A DNA stretch of 64,000 bases from Dermatophagoides farinae (taxonomy: Eukaryota > Arthropoda > Arachnida > Sarcoptiformes > Pyroglyphidae): the NCBI RefSeq assembly GCF_024713945.1, contig NC_134678.1:4278001-4342000 (forward strand), in the 5' to 3' direction. Made by a program: the position numbers and the translations under genes. Below, in pieces: positions 24,870 through 37,265 of the stretch (positions within the stretch are counted from its first letter, which is position 1; each line of letters begins with the position of its first letter). Below the pieces are notes generated by a model. It did no database searches and was not told where the DNA came from. It saw only the letters and a program-made list of their open reading frames with translations.

Positions 24870-25829
24870 ATGTTTGAATTGTTAAAAGAAGGTCCATACG
24901 TTTGTATCCATTGTGGCTATCCGGACAACAAAGATGTCTATAAAGTTTATGGCGATCAAGTCAAATATCATAGCCGATCGCCATCATCAGCATTATGGCT
25001 GGCTACAACATCATCAACAACTTCAGCCATTATCAATGATAATAATGATGTTCATAATCATAAAAAGCAAAGTAAATTAACACCACGATTGACCAAATGT
25101 CAACGTTGTCAAAAATTGGTGGATGAATATGTTCAATTGGATTATAACATTCTATGTTTGGATGCCATCCTACAGAAGATTACATTCTATCGTCATATCC
25201 TACATAATTGCCGAATGGCAGGCAATAAAAGTTCATTGAAAATGGCGTTAATTTTCTACTTTTGTGAAGCATTTCAACGTTGGTCTACATCAAACGGTGT
25301 CACATTCACATCGGAAAAGAAAACCACAGTATCGCCATCATTGTCAGATTCATCATCATCACATTTATCATCATATTTTCAGTTCGAAGTGAGCTTCTAT
25401 TATAATTTCTTATGCGTCATTCTCGAATCTTCATTGTTCAATCTATTATTCTATTGTTTCTTCAAAATAGCCCTTACCTTTTTCATGAACAAAAAGAACA
25501 GTTCTCATTATCCAATCAACAAGAACTGGATATCATCATTCAAAGAAATGTTTATGTCGTTGATCATTTGTTCATATGGAAAATTATTTTTTATACCATG
25601 CACACTATATGGCGGAGATTTAAAACCGATTCTCGAATTATTCATCAAAATTTTTTATTCATGTTCTTTGGTTCAATGTTCAAATGTTAAATCACATTCG
25701 ATGTTGAATCGATTCTATTCATTATTATTAGTACTGTTTACCCATCTGATTCACATGTTTCTAGTTGCCAATCTACACGGGCTATTGCCATCAAATTTTA
25801 TTAATAAATTACAAAATTTTCTCGTTTAA
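24870..25829 (+). CDS. ARV1: ARV1 lipid homeostasis protein
   Basis: Single exon, 319 residues. The N-terminal ARV1 homology domain carries the two CxxC pairs, C12/C15 (YVCIHCGYP) and C77/C80 (KCQRCQKLVDEYVQLD), presumably binding zinc. The diagnostic segment ILCLDAILQKITFYRHILHN follows. Several hydrophobic membrane segments fill the C-terminal half (for example about 180-205, 225-245 and 280-300). ARV1 is an ER membrane protein needed for sterol distribution, sphingolipid balance and GPI synthesis. The spacing between the CxxC pairs is enlarged by a Ser/Thr/Asn-rich insert (about residues 38-70) compared with vertebrate ARV1. It lies 78 bases behind UQCC2 and converges on RPN1 with only 39 bases between the stop codons. 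Confidence 0.9.
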   Translation: MFELLKEGPYVCIHCGYPDNKDVYKVYGDQVKYHSRSPSSALWLATTSSTTSAIINDNNDVHNHKKQSKLTPRLTKCQRCQKLVDEYVQLDYNILCLDAILQKITFYRHILHNCRMAGNKSSLKMALIFYFCEAFQRWSTSNGVTFTSEKKTTVSPSLSDSSSSHLSSYFQFEVSFYYNFLCVILESSLFNLLFYCFFKIALTFFMNKKNSSHYPINKNWISSFKEMFMSLIICSYGKLFFIPCTLYGGDLKPILELFIKIFYSCSLVQCSNVKSHSMLNRFYSLLLVLFTHLIHMFLVANLHGLLPSNFINKLQNFLV

Positions 25830-25868
25830 AAATAAAAAAAAATTATATATTTCATCTACTAGTTAGAT

Positions 25869-28712
25869 TTAATGTTTATTTTCATCATTATTGTGATCAT
25901 CGTTGGTCTTTTTTTTCTCGACCAATACGAATCCTTCCAAATGGCTACTTAATGGTCTAAATAAATCAGTTGCAAGCTCTGCCCTCTCGTTTCGATTCAG
26001 CAAAACAGGCGTTGTAAATGTTCCGAATGCGGTTATAGCGCGTGGTTTCCATCCGGCTACACCAATGGTATCCATTGATTGGCCAACACGAACCGGTATA
26101 GCAATCGAATTCATTTTTGTGTCTAGTGTGACGAGAAATTTTGGACGAATAGAACCGGCTATGAATAGAAGATAGTAATGATGTCGTTGGATCAGATCGT
26201 TAACAGGATCGACAAACAATCGAAACATAAACGACATAATGGATGCCAATGAACTTTGTCGTAATAATTGTGGTGTTTCCATTTGTGGTGATAAAGTGAG
26301 AACTCCTTTGCCCATATAGAGCAAACCTTGGGCCACTTTTATGGCGAATAAACGATTTACTTTGTCACGATTGAACGCATCAAGTTCGGTTAACATTCGA
26401 GACACTCGCGAATGATTAGTTCCAGCACATACAAATCCCAATGCTAAGATAGCGTTGATAGCAACATTTTCATCGGTGAAATGACAATACTTATGAAGTA
26501 GTTCGATAACATTCATCTTCGGATCGGATAGATTTGTTAATGCAATGGCTATGAGGACTGATGATTTGATACGAACACTTCCAAGTTTCAGAAATCGTAT
26601 AAACGTTTGAAAGACCATTTCCGAATTCAACTGATCGCTAATGGAAACTAGGCCAATACCGATGATGGATAACATTTGAATTAGTTCATTGTCGGTAATA
26701 GTGGCTGCATCATTTTTTCGGTTATTGTCATTTTTTTCATTTTCTTTTTTACATTTTTCATCATTTGATTCGTCCTTTTTTTTCGTCAATTCATCAGTTA
26801 TAATAGGACTACAATTACGAAGTAAATGTTGAATTTTTAAAATATTTGAAGAGCCAATGTAGGCACAAATCTGAACACAAAGTGATAAATATTTTCCCAG
26901 GCTTGATCTTGTCGATGTTGTTGTTGATATCGATGTTGTCGACGCTTCTCTTTGTGGTGTATTAAATCGTTGGTTAATTAAATCAATTAACGTGGGCAGA
27001 TCCTTTCGACGGAACATGGCCACCAGGCCAATCGCGTGAATTAAATCGCGTGTACTCGAATCGGCGAGTTTCATTTTGTCGATATTTTTATCCATTATTT
27101 CGATCAAACGATTAATAATCAACATATTACCAGTGGAATGTGCAATTAGGCCACAAGCTATTGCATTCAATTCCAAAGGATGTTGCCATTGTTGATTACG
27201 GTCAGATGATGAGTTGTTGGCCATCATTGGATCTAAAATTGATTTGATCACTTCACCATGATTAGTACCTAAATATGCCATAGCCAATCCTGCAATCGAA
27301 CCGATACGAATCGATTGTGAACGATTCATTATATAATTCTTAAGCAATAGATATGCTGGTTCGTAGTCCGATTTGATTGTTGTATTGATCAAACCGAATG
27401 CCATCAATGCACCCGCTTTAATATTTTCATCTCTGAATCGTAAAAATCGATCAATTTTTAATAGGCCATTTTGCATATCCCATAGGCATAAAAGACCCAT
27501 CGTAGCTGTTGCTGTCATTCTACACAAATCTTTATGGCGACCAATCCAATCAGTTCCAGTTAAAACTAACTTATCAGTACCAAATGCAGCATTAATAAAA
27601 CAATTCATGAATGAAGTTCCAAGAACTGATTGTTGGTTATATGTGGGAAGCATTGGTTGTTTTTTCCGATTTCGCCTGTTCAAATCCTTGTGGACAATAT
27701 CATGAGGAGCTTTCGGTTGTAGTAGGTCCAATTGCTTTGCAACAAGCAAAAACTCTTGACTTAATCGATGATTGGACAATGCATCCAACAACGGTTGATC
27801 GTCATCAGCGATTGAGTTTCGCAATCGACTAGAAAATTCATCATCGTCGATGAATGAAATATTATGCCTCGCCAAAATCAAAGCCATTTGTCGACGTATA
27901 AGTAAATCTGGACATAATAGAAAAATCCTTACAATAATCTCTTTGCTCTGCATCTGTATGGCGACAAACAAAGCTTCTGTGTATAATTTATGATCCAAAT
28001 ACAGCGATAATGATGTATACAGAATGTTTTGACTCTCGGTTTCATCAACGTATAAACTACTAACTATAAGATATTGACAAACTTTTTCACATAGATCTTC
28101 GTCATGAATAATTGTTTCCAACATTGGTAACTGTTCGACTTCTATCAATAGATCACAGGCTTCAATTTCGGAATTTTGCCTTATGAAATAGATGGAACAC
28201 TCGTGTATCAATTTCAATAATGTTTGTTTATTATCTTTGGGTGAATTTTTCCATATTTCAACCACATCTTTGACTAGATTTCGTACGTATGACATTCCAT
28301 ATTGAGAAATCAAATTTTTCGAGCCAAGCATATAGTATTTAACAATTTGACCTTTGATTTCGCTAGAATGTCCCGAACATGTATACGATATAATATCGGC
28401 CAAAATCTTCTTTACACAATCATTGCGTTTATTTTCATAGATTCGTTTTAATTCATTTTCGAATAACATCAATACTTTTAATATGTCCGGAATGCTGGCA
28501 AATCCTGTGGCCGTATCGATATGTCGGCTAATTTTGGCCAGTGTTTCCAAATCATCATTTTCATTATCATCATTACCACTTGCTGACAATAATTTAATCA
28601 ATACAGTTATTTCTAATTTTAAATCCTGAAATGATGATTCATTGGGTTTTTTGCCAACCATAAAATTTGTCGTATTTTTGTTGTCATTATTGTTGGTTGT
28701 GACTGTACTCAT
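25869..28712 (-). CDS. PSMD2: 26S proteasome non-ATPase regulatory subunit RPN1 (PSMD2)
   Basis: Intronless frame of 947 residues, near the usual length of RPN1 (about 900-990). RPN1 is the base subunit of the 19S particle that docks ubiquitin-like shuttle factors, Ubp6/USP14 and polyubiquitin. Visible matches: EACDLLIEVEQLPMLE, SSFMNCFINAAFGTDKL (family SSFVNGFVNAAFGQDKL), the proteasome/cyclosome repeats (about 400-780, such as KAGALMAFGLINT, RIGSIAGLAMAYLGTNHGEV, ALGFVCAGTNHSRV), and the C-terminal VRVGQSMDTIGVAGWKPRAI with GERAELATDLF-like NERAELATDLF. A lysine/glutamate/asparagine insert near 640-670 corresponds to the charged KEKE-like region of human PSMD2. A short charged tail follows HLEGFVLVEKK. 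The protein is more divergent from the vertebrate one than most housekeeping genes here. Confidence 0.95.
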   Translation of the reverse strand: MSTVTTNNNDNKNTTNFMVGKKPNESSFQDLKLEITVLIKLLSASGNDDNENDDLETLAKISRHIDTATGFASIPDILKVLMLFENELKRIYENKRNDCVKKILADIISYTCSGHSSEIKGQIVKYYMLGSKNLISQYGMSYVRNLVKDVVEIWKNSPKDNKQTLLKLIHECSIYFIRQNSEIEACDLLIEVEQLPMLETIIHDEDLCEKVCQYLIVSSLYVDETESQNILYTSLSLYLDHKLYTEALFVAIQMQSKEIIVRIFLLCPDLLIRRQMALILARHNISFIDDDEFSSRLRNSIADDDQPLLDALSNHRLSQEFLLVAKQLDLLQPKAPHDIVHKDLNRRNRKKQPMLPTYNQQSVLGTSFMNCFINAAFGTDKLVLTGTDWIGRHKDLCRMTATATMGLLCLWDMQNGLLKIDRFLRFRDENIKAGALMAFGLINTTIKSDYEPAYLLLKNYIMNRSQSIRIGSIAGLAMAYLGTNHGEVIKSILDPMMANNSSSDRNQQWQHPLELNAIACGLIAHSTGNMLIINRLIEIMDKNIDKMKLADSSTRDLIHAIGLVAMFRRKDLPTLIDLINQRFNTPQREASTTSISTTTSTRSSLGKYLSLCVQICAYIGSSNILKIQHLLRNCSPIITDELTKKKDESNDEKCKKENEKNDNNRKNDAATITDNELIQMLSIIGIGLVSISDQLNSEMVFQTFIRFLKLGSVRIKSSVLIAIALTNLSDPKMNVIELLHKYCHFTDENVAINAILALGFVCAGTNHSRVSRMLTELDAFNRDKVNRLFAIKVAQGLLYMGKGVLTLSPQMETPQLLRQSSLASIMSFMFRLFVDPVNDLIQRHHYYLLFIAGSIRPKFLVTLDTKMNSIAIPVRVGQSMDTIGVAGWKPRAITAFGTFTTPVLLNRNERAELATDLFRPLSSHLEGFVLVEKKKTNDDHNNDENKH

Positions 28713-29812
28713 TATTAATTAATTCGTAGATATTAAAAAAAACGTTGAAACTTATGCATTACAGCGAACATTTTATATACGATTTAATTTTTTATGCCAA
28801 TTAATTTTTTAATAAATTGATTAAATGAAATTTATGTTTGGTAAAAATCATTCACATATTCAATTCACAATCAAGAAACTTTTTTTTTGTTGCATTCCAA
28901 AATTTGATTAAAATTTGCCTGAATAATAATACTTGTTTGTTGTTTTAATGGTAAAGACAAATAATTTTTGTGGAATTTGGAAAAAAAAATATTGTGCCTT
29001 ATAATAAACAATGGATTGGGACACAAAAACCATTTTGGACGCAACCTACGTATAATATGTACAACACAACAAAAAAAAAACTGAAAAAAATTAAATTTTA
29101 CAAAATTGAAAAAATTACAATTAAAAAAAACCTAATCAGAATGACAAATCAAAAAAAAATTTGCTTGTCCATTTTATCTTCTGTTTGTTTGTATTATCGA
29201 GAATCGGTCGACATCATTATGATTTGTTTGCAATCATCAATCATGAGCGAATATCACGAATAAAAATAAAAATATGAGATGAACAAAGGAAAAAATTAAA
29301 TATTACAAAATGTAGAAAAAACGAAATGATTGAAAATAATAAATAACAGAGAAAAAAAAATTAATGTATGGTCGGCGATTCATATGGTCATTTTAGTGCC
29401 ATTTTTTTTGTTTTTGAATCTATTGTAGCATTGTTACATTATTTGTAGTGACGCATGTACATATTATTATTATTTCAGAGATGAGATGAAAAATAATGAC
29501 TGAAAAATATTCGGAATTTTTGATAGTAAATGGGTGGTGGTGATGTGGTAGTTTTTTTTATCGAATAATTAATTAGTGTGTGTGTTTGTGTGTTGATGTA
29601 TATGGTGGCACTTGACATTTTGTCCTTTTTATTTGTATAAGATTTTCAGTTCTTTATCGATTATTGAAATTCATCTTCATTTTAAATAAATAAATTGGCC
29701 AGATGAGGAATGAAAAAAAATTCAATGAATCAAGAAGAATGTGACTGTGTATGCAAATCGAATAAGTTTTGACATTTATGAAATTATTCAAAGAAACTTT
29801 CATTATAAAAAA
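28713..29812. other. Intergenic region, RPN1 promoter and Ena 3' flank
   Basis: Probably the RPN1 promoter (left) and the 3' UTR of the Ena/VASP gene (right). AT-rich, with A-rich tracts and a GTGT run near 29576-29592. The plus-strand frame at 28970-29263 is Lys/Asn-rich and looks like chance. Confidence 0.5.
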
Positions 29813-31675
<1,863 letters not shown>

Positions 31676-33447
31676 TTTCGGTTGAAATTTTTTCCGCTCA
31701 TTGACAATTTAACAATTTATAAATTGTGGGTAATTATGGTTTGATGTTGTTTTGTTGTAAATAAATCTGGAATTTAACTAAAAAATTCTAATTCCTAAAT
31801 TATCGCAAAGAATTTCTTTTTTATTGATGATTATTAAACCTATGTGTCAACCTGTTAGGTTTTATTTCTACATTGATTGGCAATCATTATTTTTGCTGGT
31901 TGTTGCTGTTGATGACGATGTATATATATTGATGATGACTTGCAGAGATCAGAAACGCCACACACGATTCGTTTGTGAGTATATATGAGGCATGAAAGGA
32001 TTTTTTTTTTGAAGCTTGTGAATACTCTTTCCTTTCTCTTTCTCACTCGAAAATTAAAATCTTTTTTGACTGATAATCGAGTGGTTGTGGATTTTATTTC
32101 GATTATAAAAAGTTCAATTTAAAGTTTATATAGACGCTATGTGTGTGTGTATATAACAGGACGAGTAAGCATGAGAATCAGAGGAAAATACTGTCAAAGA
32201 ACTATTTAAGAAAAAAATGTTACATAGACATTATCATCTTTTCATCTTTCTATAGAGATAAGGATGAAACAAATAAGAATTTTAATGTCACACATACCTC
32301 TTTTTTTGCTAGTGAAAAATGAACAAAACAATGAATGAATGTCAACATAAAGATCTAGAATTTCTTCGAAAAGTGTAAAAAAAAATTGGAACAAGAATTG
32401 TCATTTGAGTATGAATGTTTACCAATGCACATATAATTTTTTGATGGCACTTCTACTTTTTTTCAATATAAAAACAATTCTTCCTGAATCTTTAAGTATT
32501 GAGTGAAGAAGCAGAATTTTCACGAAAAAAAACAGAGGACTTAAAAGAGCACAAGTTGATAGCAGTTGAGAATTTCATTCAATTTTTATTCCAAACCACA
32601 AATTATTGTAGAAGTAGGCAGAATAATGAAAAGTTCATAGTGGTAGTGGTGGCAAAGGCGACGACAATGAATGATGAATTCGTTGAATATCTGGCGCGCG
32701 CGTTGGGCGCTGTCCCCGATGTATAATACATTTTACCCAAATATATACCAGCCAAATGATGTCAAATACTGAGTGAATGACGGACAAAATGGTAATAGCA
32801 GATCACAAACACAAAAAGCACTCGGTATAGGCAAAACTTCAATTGGCCAAATAAATATAATGAAATCGAGGTGGTGGCGGTCACGAAATCGATTCGAAAA
32901 GAATCTAAACAATCGATCCTATCACTAGCACACACACACAGTGTTGAGAGGGATCAAAGTTAGATGGTTCCGGAATTCCAGTTTCATTATTCTGCATATA
33001 ACGCGGAATGGATCTATTATACACACACACAAAGACATATTAATTCTGATTGTTTGAACTGTACAACACCAACATACACAAACAAAGCGCGATGAGGTCA
33101 AGTCAACTTAGCTGGTTGGATAGTCGGTACAACAACAAAGTTAAACCATGAACCAATGGACCATTTCTTATTTTTCATTCAGTAAAGCGAGCCATTAGAA
33201 ATCATATTGCCCAAATCCCATTCTATTATTAAAATTCATTTGATTCTATATGCTACTACCACAAAGGTTCGAGCAGGTAATAGCAGTATAGAGTGATATT
33301 TGTGTTTGGGTTGGTGATTGTGGTACCATAAATAGAGCACGTGACACCATTATATTCAATTGTTATTTTTTGATTTGTTGAATCGGATTGATTAAATTAG
33401 ATTTGATTCGAATTTATTTCATTTTTTTAAAAATCATAAATTAATAA
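31676..33447. other. Intergenic region upstream of Ena
   Basis: No gene seen in about 1.8 kb. It holds the Ena promoter/5' UTR and the 3' flank of the EF-hand phosphatase. The plus-strand frame 32499-32726 has no ATG at its start and no family resemblance. Short CA repeats occur near 32930 and 33020. Confidence 0.5.
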
Positions 33448-36003
33448 TTAATCAGTAGCAGAAGAATTATTGACAGTATCCAATTGAATAACACGTAATT
33501 TTTGTGTATCAGTCAATATACAGGCACAATCATTATCATTACCACAATAATGAGAACAGGAAAATATGGTGGCACATTTATTACCAAAATGAAATGTATA
33601 TCCATTAGGTGGAACTTCATGAGCACGTATTATATATGTGAGACCGTTTTTCCGTAAGAAATTTAATGCACCAGTTTCGTTAAACAGAAATGCTGTACCT
33701 CTTTTAGTGTTTTTGATGAAACCATTTAAATTATCCGGATTAAGATTGAGAAGGTCAGCAATCTCAAGAAATTGTTGCATATGACATGGATCAGACCATA
33801 GAATTTCCCAAGCGGCTCGTGATTCACGTTCCGGATCTTTTAATTCCTGTTTGATTTTGACCAATTGTTCCACTTCCGATAAGCTTCGTGGTAAACCTCC
33901 GTGTGCACAAAAAATACAATCATCAACCAATGCACAAACTGGGAATTTATCAAATATTCGATTGGTTAGTTCCCAGATTTTCAATCCATAAAAATCGCCA
34001 TATTTATGAAGGCATTCACGTTTGTATGTATAATTCGTCTGAATAAGTCGAACTTCATGATTGCCACGCAACAATGTCACTTTATTGGGGCATAGAATTT
34101 TGAATGCAAACAAATACATAGCACATTCGAAACCCCATTGACCACGATCAACATAATCACCAAGAAAAAGATAATTAGCTCCAATGCACGGTATCTGTTT
34201 CCATAGGGCCTTTTCCAAAGAAAATAAATCTTCCAGATTGCCATGTATGTCACCCATGATGAAACAAGGTGAATAGATTTTATGACATTTTTGTTCATTC
34301 TTTAGCAACAGTTCAATTTCATTATTAATTGACAATAGCAATTTCCATAGGTCTTCTTTTCGATCTTGCATCAGGCCATTTGGATTTCGAACCGTACCTT
34401 TATTGTTGCTAAAATCTCGTACCAAATTTATAATAATGTTAGCGGCTGAATTTCGATTGAATACCGTTTCGATCGAATATTGTTGAGCTGTTAAACATTC
34501 TTTACGATGTATGTTGGGATTGATTGCTGAATCTTCTTGATATTTGTTAATGATGCGTTTTATTTTCAGATTTCCATGTACATCAAATTTTACAGAATGA
34601 GTGGCCAGATCGTATCGTTTTTCTTTACACGTTTTACACGTCCCTTGGTATCGACGTTTGATTAATACGTTGCTCAATGCCTTCTCTGCACGACGTAGAC
34701 CTTTGGCCACCAATGCTCTTGATATTCGACTGAAAATACCTTTTTGATAACGACATAATACCGATGTACCACGGAATCGAAGATTACCGATAGCTGAGAC
34801 AAAATCTCTTTCCGAAATGATCAATTCAGCGCTATTTATTTCTTTGGTATTCAAACTATTCAATGCATTTTTCAACCGTGAATCGATTGAATTTTGATCC
34901 GGATTAATTTCGAGCAAGAGTTTTCGTAAACATTCCTTGGTCATATGTCCGGATTCATCACTGAAAAAACGATAAATGAATTTAACACGAAATTTTCCAT
35001 GTTGTATGGTTGGTTCCATACAAGCGAGACCAAGAAGTAATTCATGGAATGATAAAAAATTAGTTTTCGTATAGTTGAATCCACGAAAAAATCGAACCAA
35101 ACGTGCATCATCCTTTTCAAATTCATGTTTTTTCATATAACATTTGAATGATTCAATCGACATTGAGAAACTTGGATAGCAGTGTACAAGAAAATCTTCA
35201 TACAAACGTTCTACATCTTTTTCCGTTATATGAATCGGCTTAAGCATCTCTTCTTCAAGATTACGTGGAGGATCGCGTGGAACATAGAGCAATACCTCTT
35301 CTAGACTATATTCAGATATTTTTGTTTCTTTCATTGTATTTAGATTGTTTCCGAATTCCAACAATTCTGGACCCCAAAGATTGTTGTATTTTGTGATTTC
35401 ATGAAGCGATATCCATTCCAGATTATCGGTATTCTGGCCACATTGAAAATGAAAATGTCCCTGGCCCTCATTATTATTGCATTTAATTCTAAAATGATAA
35501 ATTAACCGAGTAATGAATCGCATCGTTCGCGGTAACTGCAATCGTAACACTTGCATACACATGAAATTTTCATATGGTGGATTTTCTTTGAATGCATTCA
35601 CACGGTCCGGATCACCACCGGAAACAATGATAATAAAGCCAAGAATAGCATTGTCTTCCCAACCTAGATTATGAAGCAACGATGTGAATGGCATCCATAC
35701 TACATGATCTTGATGATTGATTAAAATTCGATTGTGCACCGGGCAATGTATGATATACGCACAACAATCATATTTACCCGATGAACCCATGAGGCCATTT
35801 TCAGGTCTTAATTTTGGAAAACGTTGAGGTTCACCGGGTTGTTGATTCTGCTGTTGTTGTTGTTGATCTTTACTGTTTAATTTTCGATTGTTAATAGATA
35901 CGGATTTGGACATTGATTTTATCGTTTTCGTATTTGATGATGACGAAAAAGATCGTGTCGATTGTAATGAACTCACCAGTTCTTTATTCAAACTAGCACA
36001 CAT
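33448..36003 (-). CDS. PPP-family serine/threonine phosphatase with N-terminal extension and degenerate EF-hand region
   Basis: Single frame; ATG 36003 gives 851 residues. The C-terminal third is a complete PPP catalytic domain: GDIHGN at 584, GDYVDRG at 615, RGNHE at 646, CAHGG at 699, RAHE at 793, with WSDP between. All metal ligands and the catalytic histidine are kept. The usual SAPNYCG is replaced by SCSHYCG. Residues about 255-360 resemble a neuronal-calcium-sensor-like EF-hand pair, but the loops lack the required acidic residues (FNYTKTNFLSFHE, SDESGHMTKE), so calcium binding is doubtful. Residues about 70-250 form a further conserved-looking domain (WMPFTSLLHNLGWEDNAILG) that I cannot name. 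A CxxC pair (CKTCKEK) sits before the catalytic domain. It is not PP1, PP2A or calcineurin by architecture; PPEF-type phosphatases place EF-hands at the other end. A frame extension to 36024 passes through an acceptor-like TTTTCAG, so an upstream exon is possible. Confidence 0.75.
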   Translation of the reverse strand: MCASLNKELVSSLQSTRSFSSSSNTKTIKSMSKSVSINNRKLNSKDQQQQQQNQQPGEPQRFPKLRPENGLMGSSGKYDCCAYIIHCPVHNRILINHQDHVVWMPFTSLLHNLGWEDNAILGFIIIVSGGDPDRVNAFKENPPYENFMCMQVLRLQLPRTMRFITRLIYHFRIKCNNNEGQGHFHFQCGQNTDNLEWISLHEITKYNNLWGPELLEFGNNLNTMKETKISEYSLEEVLLYVPRDPPRNLEEEMLKPIHITEKDVERLYEDFLVHCYPSFSMSIESFKCYMKKHEFEKDDARLVRFFRGFNYTKTNFLSFHELLLGLACMEPTIQHGKFRVKFIYRFFSDESGHMTKECLRKLLLEINPDQNSIDSRLKNALNSLNTKEINSAELIISERDFVSAIGNLRFRGTSVLCRYQKGIFSRISRALVAKGLRRAEKALSNVLIKRRYQGTCKTCKEKRYDLATHSVKFDVHGNLKIKRIINKYQEDSAINPNIHRKECLTAQQYSIETVFNRNSAANIIINLVRDFSNNKGTVRNPNGLMQDRKEDLWKLLLSINNEIELLLKNEQKCHKIYSPCFIMGDIHGNLEDLFSLEKALWKQIPCIGANYLFLGDYVDRGQWGFECAMYLFAFKILCPNKVTLLRGNHEVRLIQTNYTYKRECLHKYGDFYGLKIWELTNRIFDKFPVCALVDDCIFCAHGGLPRSLSEVEQLVKIKQELKDPERESRAAWEILWSDPCHMQQFLEIADLLNLNPDNLNGFIKNTKRGTAFLFNETGALNFLRKNGLTYIIRAHEVPPNGYTFHFGNKCATIFSCSHYCGNDNDCACILTDTQKLRVIQLDTVNNSSATD

Positions 36004-36301
36004 AATAAACGACTGAAAACACAACGAATAATTTTCTGAAGAATTTTCAATTAAAATAATCGTTTTATTTATATTGTTGAAATTTAAATTCTAAATAATT
36101 CGATTATCAAGCAAACGATGACGCCACCATCTCGAATGATTGAAACTGACGTATCAAATATTTTTTTTTTACATTTAACACTCGTATTTACAATCATATG
36201 TTCGGCCACATTTGTTTTGATTGTAATGCAAACCAAAATAACAAATTTTTTGTTTTTTACTTATAAAATTCGATAAAATTCTTCGTTTTTAACGTTAAAA
36301 C
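36004..36301. promoter_or_regulatory. Divergent promoter region between phosphatase and JTB genes
   Basis: Only 298 bases separate the two start codons on opposite strands, so both promoters must lie here or overlap. A TATAAAA occurs about 40 bases before the JTB ATG (near 36262). I did not find a clear second TATA for the phosphatase. Confidence 0.4.
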
Positions 36302-36874
36302 ATGATCGAGCACCTAAATGCTCGACGAATGGTTGCCGTGATTATCGTCCTAATCCTTCTATGTATTATTATTGTGATACTCGAGGAAACAATCACCGAT
36401 AATGTTGATCGTCCAACTCCTTATTTTAACCAACAACATCATCAGCAGCATTCAAAATATAATGATTCGAATATAAATTTTATTGGACATCATCATTACC
36501 AAAATGAATCTAGAAAGCAGATAAAATCTCCAGCAAAAGATTTCAGTCATCCATCATTAAATGTCCACACAATATCGTGTTTGAGTGATGAACCATTTGT
36601 GGTTGAAACACGATGTACCCTTTGTTCTTGGTCTGAACGTACAAACCGTTTGCCTTATTGCATAGCAACCGGTTATAAAGAACAAATCTATTGTCAAAAA
36701 TCGGGTCAAAAAATATGGCGAACCTGTGATACAATAATTTCAATGTTCTATATGTTCGAATTATTCATGTTACTCATGAGCATTGTGTTTACATTTTATA
36801 TCCGAAAACGTCAAAGCATGATGAATCGAGCCATATTGAGCCGTATCGAAAAACAAATCTCATCCGGTGTTTAA
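36302..36874 (+). CDS. JTB: JTB (jumping translocation breakpoint) family membrane protein
   Basis: Single exon, 190 residues. An N-terminal hydrophobic segment (about 9-26, MVAVIIVLILLCIIIVIL) acts as signal or anchor. A His/Asn-rich stretch follows, then the JTB cysteine-rich extracellular domain: CLSDEPFVVETRCTLCSW, LPYCIATGYKEQIYCQ and WRTCDT. A transmembrane helix near 146-167 and the family C-terminal tail YIRKRQSMMNRAILSRIEKQ complete it. Known role in mammals: a small type I membrane protein linked to cytokinesis, Aurora B regulation and mitochondrial apoptosis. The His/Asn-rich insert makes it longer than human JTB (146 residues). It is transcribed divergently from the phosphatase. 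Confidence 0.88.
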   Translation: MIEHLNARRMVAVIIVLILLCIIIVILEETITDNVDRPTPYFNQQHHQQHSKYNDSNINFIGHHHYQNESRKQIKSPAKDFSHPSLNVHTISCLSDEPFVVETRCTLCSWSERTNRLPYCIATGYKEQIYCQKSGQKIWRTCDTIISMFYMFELFMLLMSIVFTFYIRKRQSMMNRAILSRIEKQISSGV

Positions 36875-37265
36875 AATAAATGTGTGTATTAATATTAAAT
36901 TTTCAATATAATATATATAAAAGATAATAAAAATGACTTGAAAATTTTCAACCAAAAAAAAATCTGTTATCATGTTTAAGCTATCATAAGATCTAGCGGT
37001 CAGCAGAAAGGAGAAAAATCAACTTCATACAGGACTGGTTTCTATGTGCATCAAAATTACATACGTGTGTTGGCCATTTTTTTTTTTGAGAACATAAACA
37101 AATGAATGAATGAAGACAAAGAACGAGTCCATCGGCAAACCTTGAATGAATGGAGTGGCCAAGATTGAAATTATGGCTAGTTCATATCTATGTAATATGT
37201 TAAGAAGATCATTGATTTAACAAAATTTTGTTGTGGTAATTTGTTTTCTGGAATAATCATCAAAC

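Noticed and set aside
28970-29263. 97-residue plus-strand frame near the RPN1 promoter
   Set aside because: Lys/Asn/Ile-rich, full of A homopolymers, and without family resemblance.
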